Positions 50,801 through 62,700 of a stretch of 64,000 bases of DNA are shown here, piece after piece. Below the pieces are notes generated by a model. That model was not told the origin of the DNA. It saw nothing but the letters and a program-made list of their open reading frames with translations, and did not search any database. How positions within the stretch are numbered: the first letter of the stretch is position 1; every line of letters starts with the position of its first letter. The stretch spans positions 496,001 through 560,000 of the forward strand of contig CAUIJY010000071.1 in NCBI GenBank assembly GCA_960531495.1. Direction: 5' to 3'. This DNA comes from Zeus faber (lineage: Eukaryota > Chordata > Actinopteri > Zeiformes > Zeidae). A program made the translations under genes and the position numbers.

Positions 50801-52152
50801 GAAAGATTGAAATAAAGAATGAAAGTTTGAAAGAAAGATTTAAAGAGAGATTTAAAAAAAGAAAGATTGATAGTAAGAAAGATTGAAAGACATATTGAAA
50901 GAAAGATTGAAAGATTGAAAGAAAGATTGAAAGAAAGAATGAAAGAAAGATTGAAAGAAAGATTGAAAGACTGAAGGAAAGAATGAAAGAAAGATTGAAA
51001 GAAAGATTGAAAGAAAGAAAGATTGAAAGATTGAATGATTGAAAGATTGAATGATTGAAAGATTGAAAGAAAGATTGAAAGAAAGATTGAACGACTGAAA
51101 GATTGAAAGAAATATTGAAAGTTTGAAAGAAAGATTGAAAGACTGAAAAATAGATTGAAAGATTGAAGATTGAAAGATTGAAAGAAAGATTGAAAGAAAG
51201 ATTGAACGACTGAAAGATTGAAAGAAAGATTGAAAGTTTGAAAGAAAGATTGAAAGACTGAAAGAAATAATGAAAGAAAGATTGAAAGAAAGAATGAAAG
51301 AAAGATTGAAAGAAAGATGGAAAGAAAGATTGAAAGAAAGAAAGATTGAAAGATATAACAAAAGAAAGATTGAAAGAAATAATGAAAGAAAGATTGAACG
51401 ATTGGAAGAAATATTGAAAGATAGAAAAATTGAAAGATTGAAAGATTGAAAGAAAGAATGAAAGAAAGATTGAAAGATTGAAAGAAAGAATGAAAGAAAG
51501 ATTGAAAGATTGAAATGTTGAAAGAAAGAATGAAAGAAAGACTGAAAGATTGAAAGAAAGATTGAAAGAAAGATTGAAAGATTGAAATATTTAAAGAAAG
51601 ATTGAAAGAAAGAATGAAAGAACAATTGAAAGAAAGAATGAAAGAATGAAAGAAAAATTGACAGATTGAAAGAAATATTGAAAAAAGAAAGATTGAAAGA
51701 AAGAATGAAAGAAAGATTGAAAGAAAGATGGAAAGAAAGATTGAAAGAAAGAAAGATTGAAAGAAATAATAAAAGAAAGATTGAACGATTAGAAGAAATA
51801 TTGAAAGATAGAAAAATTGAAAGTAAGAAAGATTGAAAGAAAGAATGAAAGAAAGATTGAAAGATTGACAGAAAGAATGACAGAAAGATTGAAAGATTGA
51901 AATATTGAAAGAAAGAATGAAAAAAAGATTGAAAGACTGAAAGAAAGAATGAAAGAAAGATTGAAAGATTAAACAATTGAAAGAAAGTTTGCAAGAAAGA
52001 TTGAAAAAAGAAAGATTGAAAGACTGAAGGAAAGAATGAAAGAAAGATTGAAAGAAAGATTGAAAGAAAGAAAGATTGAAAGATTGAATGATTGAAAGAT
52101 TGAATGATTGAAAGATTGAAAGAAAGATTGAAAGAAAGATTGAACGACTGAA
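44827..52152. repeat. 3,663-bp tandem duplication found only in copy 2
   Basis: About 44827-48489 is repeated head to tail as about 48490-52152. Landmarks shift by exactly 3,663 bp (44943 to 48606, 46048 to 49711, 46945 to 50608). At about 48490 the sequence, which until then follows copy 1 near 29.84 kb, jumps back to the equivalent of 26.18 kb. Copy 1 has no second unit, so this arose after or during duplication of the larger unit. Confidence 0.82.
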
Positions 52153-54936
52153 AGATTGAAAGAAATATTGAAAGTTTGAAAGAAAGATTGAAAGACTGAA
52201 AGATAGATTGAAAGATTGAAGATTGAAAGATTGAAAGAAAGATTGAAAGAAAGATTGAACGACTGAAAGATTGAAAGAAAGATTGAAAGTGTGAAAGAAA
52301 GATTGAAAGACTGAAAGAAATAATGAAAGAAAGATTGAAAGAAAGAATGAAAGAAAGATTGAAAGAAAGATGGAAAGAAAGATTGAAAGAAAGAAAGATT
52401 GAAAGATATAACAAAAGAAAGATTGAAAGAAATAATGAAAGAAAGATTGAACGATTGGAAGAAATATTGAAAGATAGAAAAATTGAAAGATTGAAAGATT
52501 GAAAGAAAGAATGAAAGAAAGATTGAAAGATTGAAAGAAAGAATGAAAGAAAGATTGAAAGATTGAAATATTGAAAGAAAGAATGAAAGAAAGACTGAAA
52601 GATTGAAAGAAAGATTGAAAGAAAGATTGAAAGATTGAAATATTTAAAGAAAGATTGAAAGAAAGAATGAAAGAACAATTGAAAGAAAGAATGAAAGAAT
52701 GAAAGAAAAATTGACAGATTGAAAGAAATATTGAAAAAAGAAAGATTGAAAGAAAGAATGAAAGAAAGATTGAAAGAAAGATGGAAAGAAAGATTGAAAG
52801 AAAGAAAGATTGAAAGAAATAATAGCAGAAAGATTGAACGATTAGAAGAAATATTGAAAGATAGAAAAATTGAAAGTAAGAAAGATTGAAAGAAAGAATG
52901 AAAGAAAGATTGAAAGATTGACAGAAAGAATGACAGAAAGATTGAAAGATTGAAATATTGAAAGAAAGAATGAAAAAAAGATTGAAAGACTGAAAGAAAG
53001 AATGAAAGAAAGATTGAAAGATTAAACAATTGAAAGAAAGTTTGCAAGAAAGATTGAAAAAATAAAGATTGAAAGAAAGAATGAAAAAAAGATTGATAGA
53101 TAGATGGATAGAAAGATTGAAAGAAAGAAAGATTGAAAGAATAACAAAAGAAAGATTGAAAGATTGGAAGAAATATTGAAAGATAGAAAAATTGAAAGTA
53201 AGAAAGATTGAAAGAAAAAATTAAAGAAAGATTCAAAGATTGAAAGAAAGAATGAAAGAAAGGTTGAAAGATTGAAATATTGAAAGAAAGAATGAAAGAA
53301 AGATTGAAAGATTGAAAGAAAGATTGAAAGAAAGATTGAAAGATTGAAAGATTGAAATAAAGATTGAAAGTTTGAAAGAAAGATTGAAAGAAAGATTTAA
53401 AGAAAGAAAGATTGAAAGAAATATTGAAAGAAAGATTGAAAGATTGAAAGAAAGATTGAAAGAAAGAATGAAAGAAAGATTGAAAGATTGAAAGATTGAA
53501 ATAAAGAATGAAAGTTTGAAAGAAAGATTGAAAGAAAGATTTTAAGAAAGAAAGATTGAAAGTAAGAAACATTGAAAGAAATATTGAAAGAAAGATTGAA
53601 AGATTGAAAGAAAGATTGAAAGAAAGAATGAAAGAAAGATTGAAAGAAAGATTGAAAGAAAGATTGAAAGAAAGATTGAACGACTGAAGGAAAGAATGAA
53701 AGAAAGATTGAAAGAAAGATTGAAAGAAAGAAAGATTGAAAGAAAGATTGAAAGATTGAATGATTGAAAGAAAGACTGAAAGATAGATTGAAAGATTGAA
53801 GATTGAAAGATTCAAAGAAAGATTGAAAGAAAGATTGAACGACTGAAAGATTGAAAGAAAGATTGAAAGAAATATTGAAAAAAGAAAGATCGAAAGAAAA
53901 TTTGAAAGAAAGATTGAAAGAAGGAATGAAAGAAAGATTGAATGAAATATTGAAAGACAGAAAGATTGAAAGAAAGAATGAAAGAAAGATTGAAATATTG
54001 AAAGAAGGAATGAAAGAAAGATTGAAAGATTGAAATAAAGATTGAAAGTTTGAAAGAAAGATTGAAAGAAAGATTTAAAGAAAGAAAGATTGAAAGTAAA
54101 AAAGATTGAAAGAAATATTTAAAGAAAGATTGAAAGATTGAAAGAAAGAATGAATGAAAGATTGAAAGAAAGATTGAAAGAAAGATTGAAAGATTGAAGG
54201 AAAGAATGAAAGAAAGATTGAAATAAAAATTGAAAGAAAGATTGAAAGAAAGATTGAAAGACTGAAGGAAAGAATGAAAGAAAGATGGAAAGAAAGATGG
54301 AAAGAAAGATTGACAGAAAGAAAGATTGAAAGAAATATTGAAAGAAAGATTGAAAGATTGAAAGATTGAAAGAAAGAATGAAAGAAAGACTGAAAGATTG
54401 AAAGAAAAATTGAAAGAAAGATTGAAAGATTGAAAGATTGAAAGAAAGATTGAAAGTTTGAAAGACAGATTGAAAGACTGAAAGAAAGATTGCAAGAAAG
54501 ATTGAAAAAACAAAGATTTAAAGATAGAATAAAAGAAAGATTGAAAGAAAGATTGAAAAAAGAAAGATTGAAAGATTGAAAGAAATATTGAAAGACAGAA
54601 AGATTGAAAGAAACAATTAAAGAAAGATTGAAAGATTAAAATAAAGAATGAAAGAAAGATTGAAAGAAAGATTGAAAGAAAGATTGAAAGACTGAAGGAA
54701 AGAATGAAAGAAAGATGGAAAAAAAGATTGAAAAAAGAAAGCTTGAAAGAAAGATTGAAAGAAAGATTGAAAGATTGAAAGAAAGAAAGATTGAAAGAAA
54801 TATTGAAAGAAAGATGGAAAGATTGAAAGAAAGAATGAAAGAAAGATTGAAAGATTGAAAGAAAGAATGAAAGAAAGATTGAAAGAAAGATGGAAAGAAA
54901 GATTGAAAAAAAGAAAGATTGAAAGAAAGATTGAAA

Positions 54937-54948
54937 GAAATATTGAAA
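54937..54948. repeat. 12-bp (three-tetrad) insertion relative to copy 1
   Basis: Copy 2 has one extra GAAATATTGAAA here compared with the matching position near 32617 in copy 1. It raises the offset from 22,308 to 22,320 bp. Confidence 0.7.
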
Positions 54949-57900
54949 GATTGAAAGAAAGAATGAAAGAAAGATTGAAAGATTGAAAGAAAGAATGAAA
55001 GAAAGATTGAAAGAAAGATTGAAAGAAAGATTGAAAGATGAAAGAAAGATTGAAAGAAAGATTGAAAGATTGAAAGATTGAAAGATTGAAATAAAGATTG
55101 AAAGTTTGAAAGAAAGATTGAAAGAAAGATTTAAAGAAAGAAAGATTGAAAGTAAGAAAGATTTAAAGAAATATTGAAAGAAAGATTGAAAAAAAGAAAG
55201 ATTGAAAGAAAGATTGAAAGAAAGATTGAAAGACTGATGGAAAGAATGAAATAAAGATTGGAAGAAAGATTGAAAGAAATAAATATTGAAGGAAAGATTG
55301 AAAGATTGAATGATTGAAAGAAAGACTGAAAGAAAGATTGAAAAAAAGAAAGATTGAAAGAAAGATTGAAAGAAAGATTGAAAGACTGATGGAAAGAATG
55401 AAATAAAGATTGAAAGAAAGATTGAAAGAAAGAAATATTGAAGGAAAGATTGAAAGACTGAAAGAAAGATTGACGGACAGAAAGATTGAAAGAAAGAATG
55501 AAAGAAAGATTGAAAGATTAAACAATTGAAAGAAAGATTGCAAGAAAGATTGAAAAAAGAAAGATTGAAAGAAAGAATGAAAGAAAGATTGAAAGAAAGA
55601 TGGAAAGAAAGAAAGATTGAAAGAAATAACAAAAGAAAGATTGAAAGAAAGAATGAAAGAAAGATTGAACGATTGGAAACAATATTGAAAGAAAGAAAGA
55701 TTGAAAGTAAGATGGATTGAAAGAAAGAATGAAAGAAAGATTGAAAGATTGAAAGAAAGAATGAAAGAAAGATTGAAAGATTGAAAGAAAGATTGAAAGA
55801 TTGAAAGATTGAAATAAAGATTGAAAGTTTGAAAGAAAGATTGAAAGAAAGATTGAAAGAAAGATTTAAAGAAAGATTGAAAGACTGAAAGAAAGAATGA
55901 AAGGCAGATTGAAAGAAAGATTGAAAGTAAGAAGGATTGAAAGAAAAAATGAAAGAAAGATTGAAAGATTGCAAGAAAGAATGAAAGAAAGATTGAAAGA
56001 TTGAAATATTGAAAGAAAGAATGAAAGAAAGATTGAAAGATTGAAAGAAAGAATGAAAGAAAGATTGAAAGAAAGATTGAAAGATTGAAATAAAGATTGA
56101 AAGTTTGAAAGAAAGATTGAAAGAAAGACTGAAAGAAAGATTGAAAGATTGAAAGAAAGATTGAAAGAAAGATTGAAAGATTGAAATATTGAAAGAAAGA
56201 ATGAAAGAAAGATGGAAAGATTGAAAGAAAGATTGAAAGAATGAAAGATTGAAATAATGATTGAAAGTTTGAAAGAAAGATTGAAAGAAAGATTTAAACA
56301 AAGAAAGATTGAAAGTAAGAAAGATTGAAAGAAATATTGAACGAAAGATTGAAAGAAAGGATGAAAGAAAGATTGAAAGAAAGATTGAAAAAAGAAAGAT
56401 TGAAAGAAAGATTGAACGACTGAAGGAAAGAATGAAAGAAAGATTGAAAGAATGAAATATTGAAGGAAAGATTGAAAGATTGAATGATTGAAAGAAAGAC
56501 TGAAAGAAAGATTGACAGACAGAGATTGAAAGAAAGAATGAAAGAAAGATTGAAAGAAAGAATAAAAGAAATATTGAAAAATTAAACAATTGAAAGAAAG
56601 ATTGCAAGAAAGATTGAAAAAAGAAAGATTGAAAGAAAGAATAAAAGAAAGATTGAAAGAAAGATGGAAAGAAAGAAAGATTGAAAGAAATAACAAAAGA
56701 AAGATTGAAAGAAAGAATGAAAGAAAGATTGAACGATTGGAAGAAATATTGAAAGAAAGAAAGATTGAAAGTAAGATAGATTGAAAGTAAGAATGAAAGA
56801 AAGATTGAAAGATTTAAAGAAAGAATGAAAGAAAGATTGAAAGATTGAAATATTGAAAGAACGAATGAAAGAAAGATTGAAAGATTGAAAGAAAGATTGA
56901 AAGATTGAAAAAAAGAATAAAAGAAAGATTGAAAGAATGAAAGAAAGATTGAAATAAATAATGAAAGAAAGATTGAAAGATTGAAAGAAATATTGAAAGA
57001 AAGAACGATTGAAAAATTGAAAGAAAGAATGAAAGATTGAAAGAAAGATTGAAAGATTGAAAGAAAGATTGAAAAAATGAAAGATTGAAAGAAAGAATAA
57101 AAGAAAGATTGAAAGAACGATTGAAAGATTGAAAGAAAGAATGAAAGAAAGATTAAAGGAAGGAATGAAAGAATGAAAGAAAGATTGAAAGATTTAAAGA
57201 AATATTGAAAGGAAGAAAGATTGAAAGTAAGAAAGATTGAAAGATTAAAAAAAGAATAAAAGAAAGATTGAAAGATTGAAAAAAAGATTGAACGAAATAA
57301 TGAAAGAAAGATTGAAAGAAATAATGAAAGAAGGAATGAAAGAATGAAAGAAAGATTGAAAGAAAGATTGAAAGATTGAAAGATTGAAAGATTGAAAGAT
57401 TGAAATAAAGATTGAAAGTTTGAAAGAAAGATTGAAAGAAAGATTTAAAGAAAGAAAGATTGAAAGTAAGAAAGATTTAAAGAAATATTGAAAGAAAGAT
57501 TGAAAAAAAGAAAGATTGAAAGAAAGATTGAAAGAAAGATTGAAAGACTGATGGAAAGAATGAAATAAAGATTGGAAGAAAGATTGAAAGAAATAAATAT
57601 TGAAGGAAAGATTGAAAGATTGAATGATTGAAAGAAAGACTGAAAGAAAGATTGAAAAAAAGAAAGATTGAAAGAAAGATTGAAAGAAAGATTGAAAGAC
57701 TGATGGAAAGAATGAAATAAAGATTGAAAGAAAGATTGAAAGAAAGAAATATTGAAGGAAAGATTGAAAGACTGAAAGAAAGATTGACGGACAGAAAGAT
57801 TGAAAGAAAGAATGAAAGAAAGATTGAAAGATTAAACAATTGAAAGAAAGATTGCAAGAAAGATTGAAAAAAGAAAGATTGAAAGAAAGAATGAAAGAAA

Positions 57901-59184
57901 GATTGAAAGAAAGATGGAAAGAAAGAAAGATTGAAAGAAATAACAAAAGAAAGATTGAAAGAAAGAATGAAAGAAAGATTGAACGATTGGAAACAATATT
58001 GAAAGAAAGAAAGATTGAAAGTAAGATGGATTGAAAGAAAGAATGAAAGAAAGATTGAAAGATTGAAAGAAAGAATGAAAGAAAGATTGAAAGATTGAAA
58101 GAAAGATTGAAAGATTGAAAGATTGAAATAAAGATTGAAAGTTTGAAAGAAAGATTGAAAGAAAGATTGAAAGAAAGATTTAAAGAAAGATTGAAAGACT
58201 GAAAGAAAGAATGAAAGGCAGATTGAAAGAAAGATTGAAAGTAAGAAGGATTGAAAGAAAAAATGAAAGAAAGATTGAAAGATTGCAAGAAAGAATGAAA
58301 GAAAGATTGAAAGATTGAAATATTGAAAGAAAGAATGAAAGAAAGATTGAAAGATTGAAAGAAAGAATGTAAGAAAGATTGAAAGAAAGATTGAAAGATT
58401 GAAATAAAGATTGAAAGTTTGAAAGAAAGATTGAAAGAAAGACTGAAAGAAAGATTGAAAGATTGAAAGAAAGATTGAAAGAAAGATTGAAAGATTGAAA
58501 TATTGAAAGAAAGAATGAAAGAAAGATGGAAAGATTGAAAGAAAGATTGAAAGAATGAAAGATTGAAATAATGATTGAAAGTTTGAAAGAAAGATTGAAA
58601 GAAAGATTTAAACAAAGAAAGATTGAAAGTAAGAAAGATTGAAAGAAATATTGAACGAAAGATTGAAAGAAAGGATGAAAGAAAGATTGAAAGAAAGATT
58701 GAAAAAAAGAAAGATTGAAAGAAAGATTGAACGACTGAAGGAAAGAATGAAAGAAAGATTGAAAGAATGAAATATTGAAGGAAAGATTGAAAGATTGAAT
58801 GATTGAAAGAAAGACTGAAAGAAAGATTGACAGACAGAGATTGAAAGAAAGAATGAAAGAAAGATTGAAAGAAAGAATAAAAGAAATATTGAAAAATTAA
58901 ACAATTGAAAGAAAGATTGCAAGAAAGATTGAAAAAAGAAAGATTGAAAGAAAGAATAAAAGAAAGATTGAAAGAAAGATGGAAAGAAAGAAAGATTGAA
59001 AGAAATAACAAAAGAAAGATTGAAAGAAAGAATGAAAGAAAGATTGAACGATTGGAAGAAATATTGAAAGAAAGAAAGATTGAAAGTAAGATAGATTGAA
59101 AGTAAGAATGAAAGAAAGATTGAAAGATTTAAAGAAAGAATGAAAGAAAGATTGAAAGATTGAAATATTGAAAGAACGAATGAA

Positions 59185-59750
59185 AGAAAGATTGAAAGAT
59201 TGAAAGAAAGATTGAAAGATTGAAAAAAAGAATAAAAGAAAGATTGAAAGAATGAAAGAAAGATTGAAATAAATAATGAAAGAAAGATTGAAAGATTGAA
59301 AGAAATATTGAAAGAAAGAACGATTGAAAAATTGAAAGAAAGAATGAAAGATTGAAAGAAAGATTGAAAGATTGAAAGAAAGATTGAAAAAATGAAAGAT
59401 TGAAAGAAAGAATAAAAGAAAGATTGAAAGAACGATTGAAAGATTGAAAGAAAGAATGAAAGAAAGATTAAAGGAAGGAATGAAAGAATGAAAGAAAGAT
59501 TGAAAGATTTAAAGAAATATTGAAAGGAAGAAAGATTGAAAGTAAGAAAGATTGAAAGATTAAAAAAAGAATAAAAGAAAGATTGAAAGATTGAAAAAAA
59601 GATTGAACGAAATAATGAAAGAAAGATTGAAAGAAATAATGAAAGAAGGAATGAAAGAATGAAAGAAAGATTGAAAGAAAGATTGAAAGATTGAAAGATT
59701 GAAAGATTGAAAGATTGAAATAAAGATTGAAAGTTTGAAAGAAAGATTGA
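59185..59750. repeat. Continuation of the 2.3-kb unit past the end of copy 2
   Basis: After about 59185 the sequence does not return to the 18.2-kb equivalent, as it did at 36865. It continues along the 2,315-bp repeat, matching 56.87-57.43 kb (for example 57245 to 59560). At about 59745-59760 it jumps to the equivalent of 50.45 kb. Confidence 0.7.
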
Positions 59751-62700
59751 AAGAAAGATTGAAAGATTGAATGATTGAAAGAAAGACTGAAAGATAGATT
59801 GAAAGATTGAAGATTGAAAGATTCAAAGAAAGATTGAAAGAAAGATTGAACGACTGAAAGATTGAAAGAAAGATTGAAAGTTTGAAACAAATTTTGAAAG
59901 ACTAAAAGAAAGAATGAAAGAAAGATTGAAAGAAATATTGAAAAAAGAAAGATTGAAAGAAAATTTGAAAGAAAGATTGAAAGAAGGAATGAAAGAAAGA
60001 TTGAATGAAATATTGAAAGACAGAAAGATTGAAAGAAAGAATGAAAGAAAGATTGAAAGATTAAAAGAAAGAATGAAAGAAAGAATGAAAGAAAGATTGA
60101 AAGATTGAAAGATTGAAATAAAGAATGAAAGTTTGAAAGAAAGATTTAAAGAGAGATTTAAAAAAAGAAAGATTGATAGTAAGAAAGATTGAAAGACATA
60201 TTGAAAGAAAGATTGAAAGATTGAAAGAAAGATTGAAAGAAAGAATGAAAGAAAGATTGAAAGAAAGATTGAAAGACTGAAGGAAAGAATGAAAGAAAGA
60301 TTGAAAGAAAGATTGAAAGAAAGAAAGATTGAAAGATTGAATGATTGAAAGATTGAATGATTGAAAGATTGAAAGAAAGATTGAAAGAAAGATTGAACGA
60401 CTGAAAGATTGAAAGAAATATTGAAAGTTTGAAAGAAAGATTGAAAGACTGAAAAATAGATTGAAAGATTGAAGATTGAAAGATTGAAAGAAAGATTGAA
60501 AGAAAGATTGAACGACTGAAAGATTGAAAGAAAGATTGAAAGTTTGAAAGAAAGATTGAAAGACTGAAAGAAATAATGAAAGAAAGATTGAAAGAAAGAA
60601 TGAAAGAAAGATTGAAAGAAAGATGGAAAGAAAGATTGAAAGAAAGAAAGATTGAAAGATATAACAAAAGAAAGATTGAAAGAAATAATGAAAGAAAGAT
60701 TGAACGATTGGAAGAAATATTGAAAGATAGAAAAATTGAAAGATTGAAAGATTGAAAGAAAGAATGAAAGAAAGATTGAAAGATTGAAAGAAAGAATGAA
60801 AGAAAGATTGAAAGATTGAAATATTGAAAGAAAGAATGAAAGAAAGACTGAAAGATTGAAAGAAAGATTGAAAGAAAGATTGAAAGATTGAAATATTTAA
60901 AGAAAGATTGAAAGAAAGAATGAAAGAACAATTGAAAGAAAGAATGAAAGAATGAAAGAAAAATTGACAGATTGAAAGAAATATTGAAAAAAGAAAGATT
61001 GAAAGAAAGAATGAAAGAAAGATTGAAAGAAAGATGGAAAGAAAGATTGAAAGAAAGAAAGATTGAAAGAAATAATAAAAGAAAGATTGAACGATTAGAA
61101 GAAATATTGAAAGATAGAAAAATTGAAAGTAAGAAAGATTGAAAGAAAGAATGAAAGAAAGATTGAAAGATTGACAGAAAGAATGACAGAAAGATTGAAA
61201 GATTGAAATATTGAAAGAAAGAATGAAAAAAAGATTGAAAGACTGAAAGAAAGAATGAAAGAAAGATTGAAAGATTAAACAATTGAAAGAAAGTTTGCAA
61301 GAAAGATTGAAAAAAGAAAGATTGAAAGACTGAAGGAAAGAATGAAAGAAAGATTGAAAGAAAGATTGAAAGAAAGAAAGATTGAAAGATTGAATGATTG
61401 AAAGATTGAATGATTGAAAGATTGAAAGAAAGATTGAAAGAAAGATTGAACGACTGAAAGATTGAAAGAAATATTGAAAGTTTGAAAGAAAGATTGAAAG
61501 ACTGAAAGATAGATTGAAAGATTGAAGATTGAAAGATTGAAAGAAAGATTGAAAGAAAGATTGAACGACTGAAAGATTGAAAGAAAGATTGAAAGTTTGA
61601 AAGAAAGATTGAAAGACTGAAAGAAATAATGAAAGAAAGATTGAAAGAAAGAATGAAAGAAAGATTGAAAGAAAGATGGAAAGAAAGATTGAAAGAAAGA
61701 AAGATTGAAAGATATAACAAAAGAAAGATTGAAAGAAATAATGAAAGAAAGATTGAACGATTGGAAGAAATATTGAAAGATAGAAAAATTGAAAGATTGA
61801 AAGATTGAAAGAAAGAATGAAAGAAAGATTGAAAGATTGAAAGAAAGAATGAAAGAAAGATTGAAAGATTGAAATATTGAAAGAAAGAATGAAAGAAAGA
61901 CTGAAAGATTGAAAGAAAGATTGAAAGAAAGATTGAAAGATTGAAATATTTAAAGAAAGATTGAAAGAAAGAATGAAAGAACAATTGAAAGAAAGAATGA
62001 AAGAATGAAAGAAAAATTGACAGATTGAAAGAAATATTGAAAAAAGAAAGATTGAAAGAAAGAATGAAAGAAAGATTGAAAGAAAGATGGAAAGAAAGAT
62101 TGAAAGAAAGAAAGATTGAAAGAAATAATAAAAGAAAGATTGAACGATTAGAAGAAATATTGAAAGATAGAAAAATTGAAAGTAAGAAAGATTGAAAGAA
62201 AGAATGAAAGAAAGATTGAAAGATTGACAGAAAGAATGACAGAAAGATTGAAAGATTGAAATATTGAAAGAAAGAATGAAAAAAAGATTGAAAGACTGAA
62301 AGAAAGAAAGATTGAAAGATTAAACAATTGAAAGAAAGTTTGCAAGAAAGATTGAAAAAATAAAGATTGAAAGAAAGAATGAAAAAAAGATTGATAGATA
62401 GATGGATAGAAAGATTGAAAGAAAGAAAGATTGAAAGAATAACAAAAGAAAGATTGAAAGATTGGAAGAAATATTGAAAGATAGAAAAATTGAAAGTAAG
62501 AAAGATTGAAAGAAAAAATTAAAGAAAGATTCAAAGATTGAAAGAAAGAATGAAAGAAAGGTTGAAAGATTGAAATATTGAAAGAAAGAATGAAAGAAAG
62601 ATTGAAAGATTGAAAGAAAGATTGAAAGAAAGATTGAAAGATTGAAAGATTGAAATAAAGATTGAAAGTTTGAAAGAAAGATTGAAAGAAAGATTTAAAG

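Larger units (their letters stand above)
36865..59184. repeat. Higher-order repeat, copy 2 (about 22,320 bp)
   Basis: This follows copy 1 head to tail. Offsets from copy 1 are 18,645 bp up to about 48490, then 22,308 bp (18,645 + 3,663), then 22,320 bp after a 12-bp insertion near 54937-54948. The two changes fully explain why copy 2 is longer than copy 1. Few single-base differences were seen, for example a G-to-A change at 39285 relative to 20640. No gene or unique sequence is present. Confidence 0.86.
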
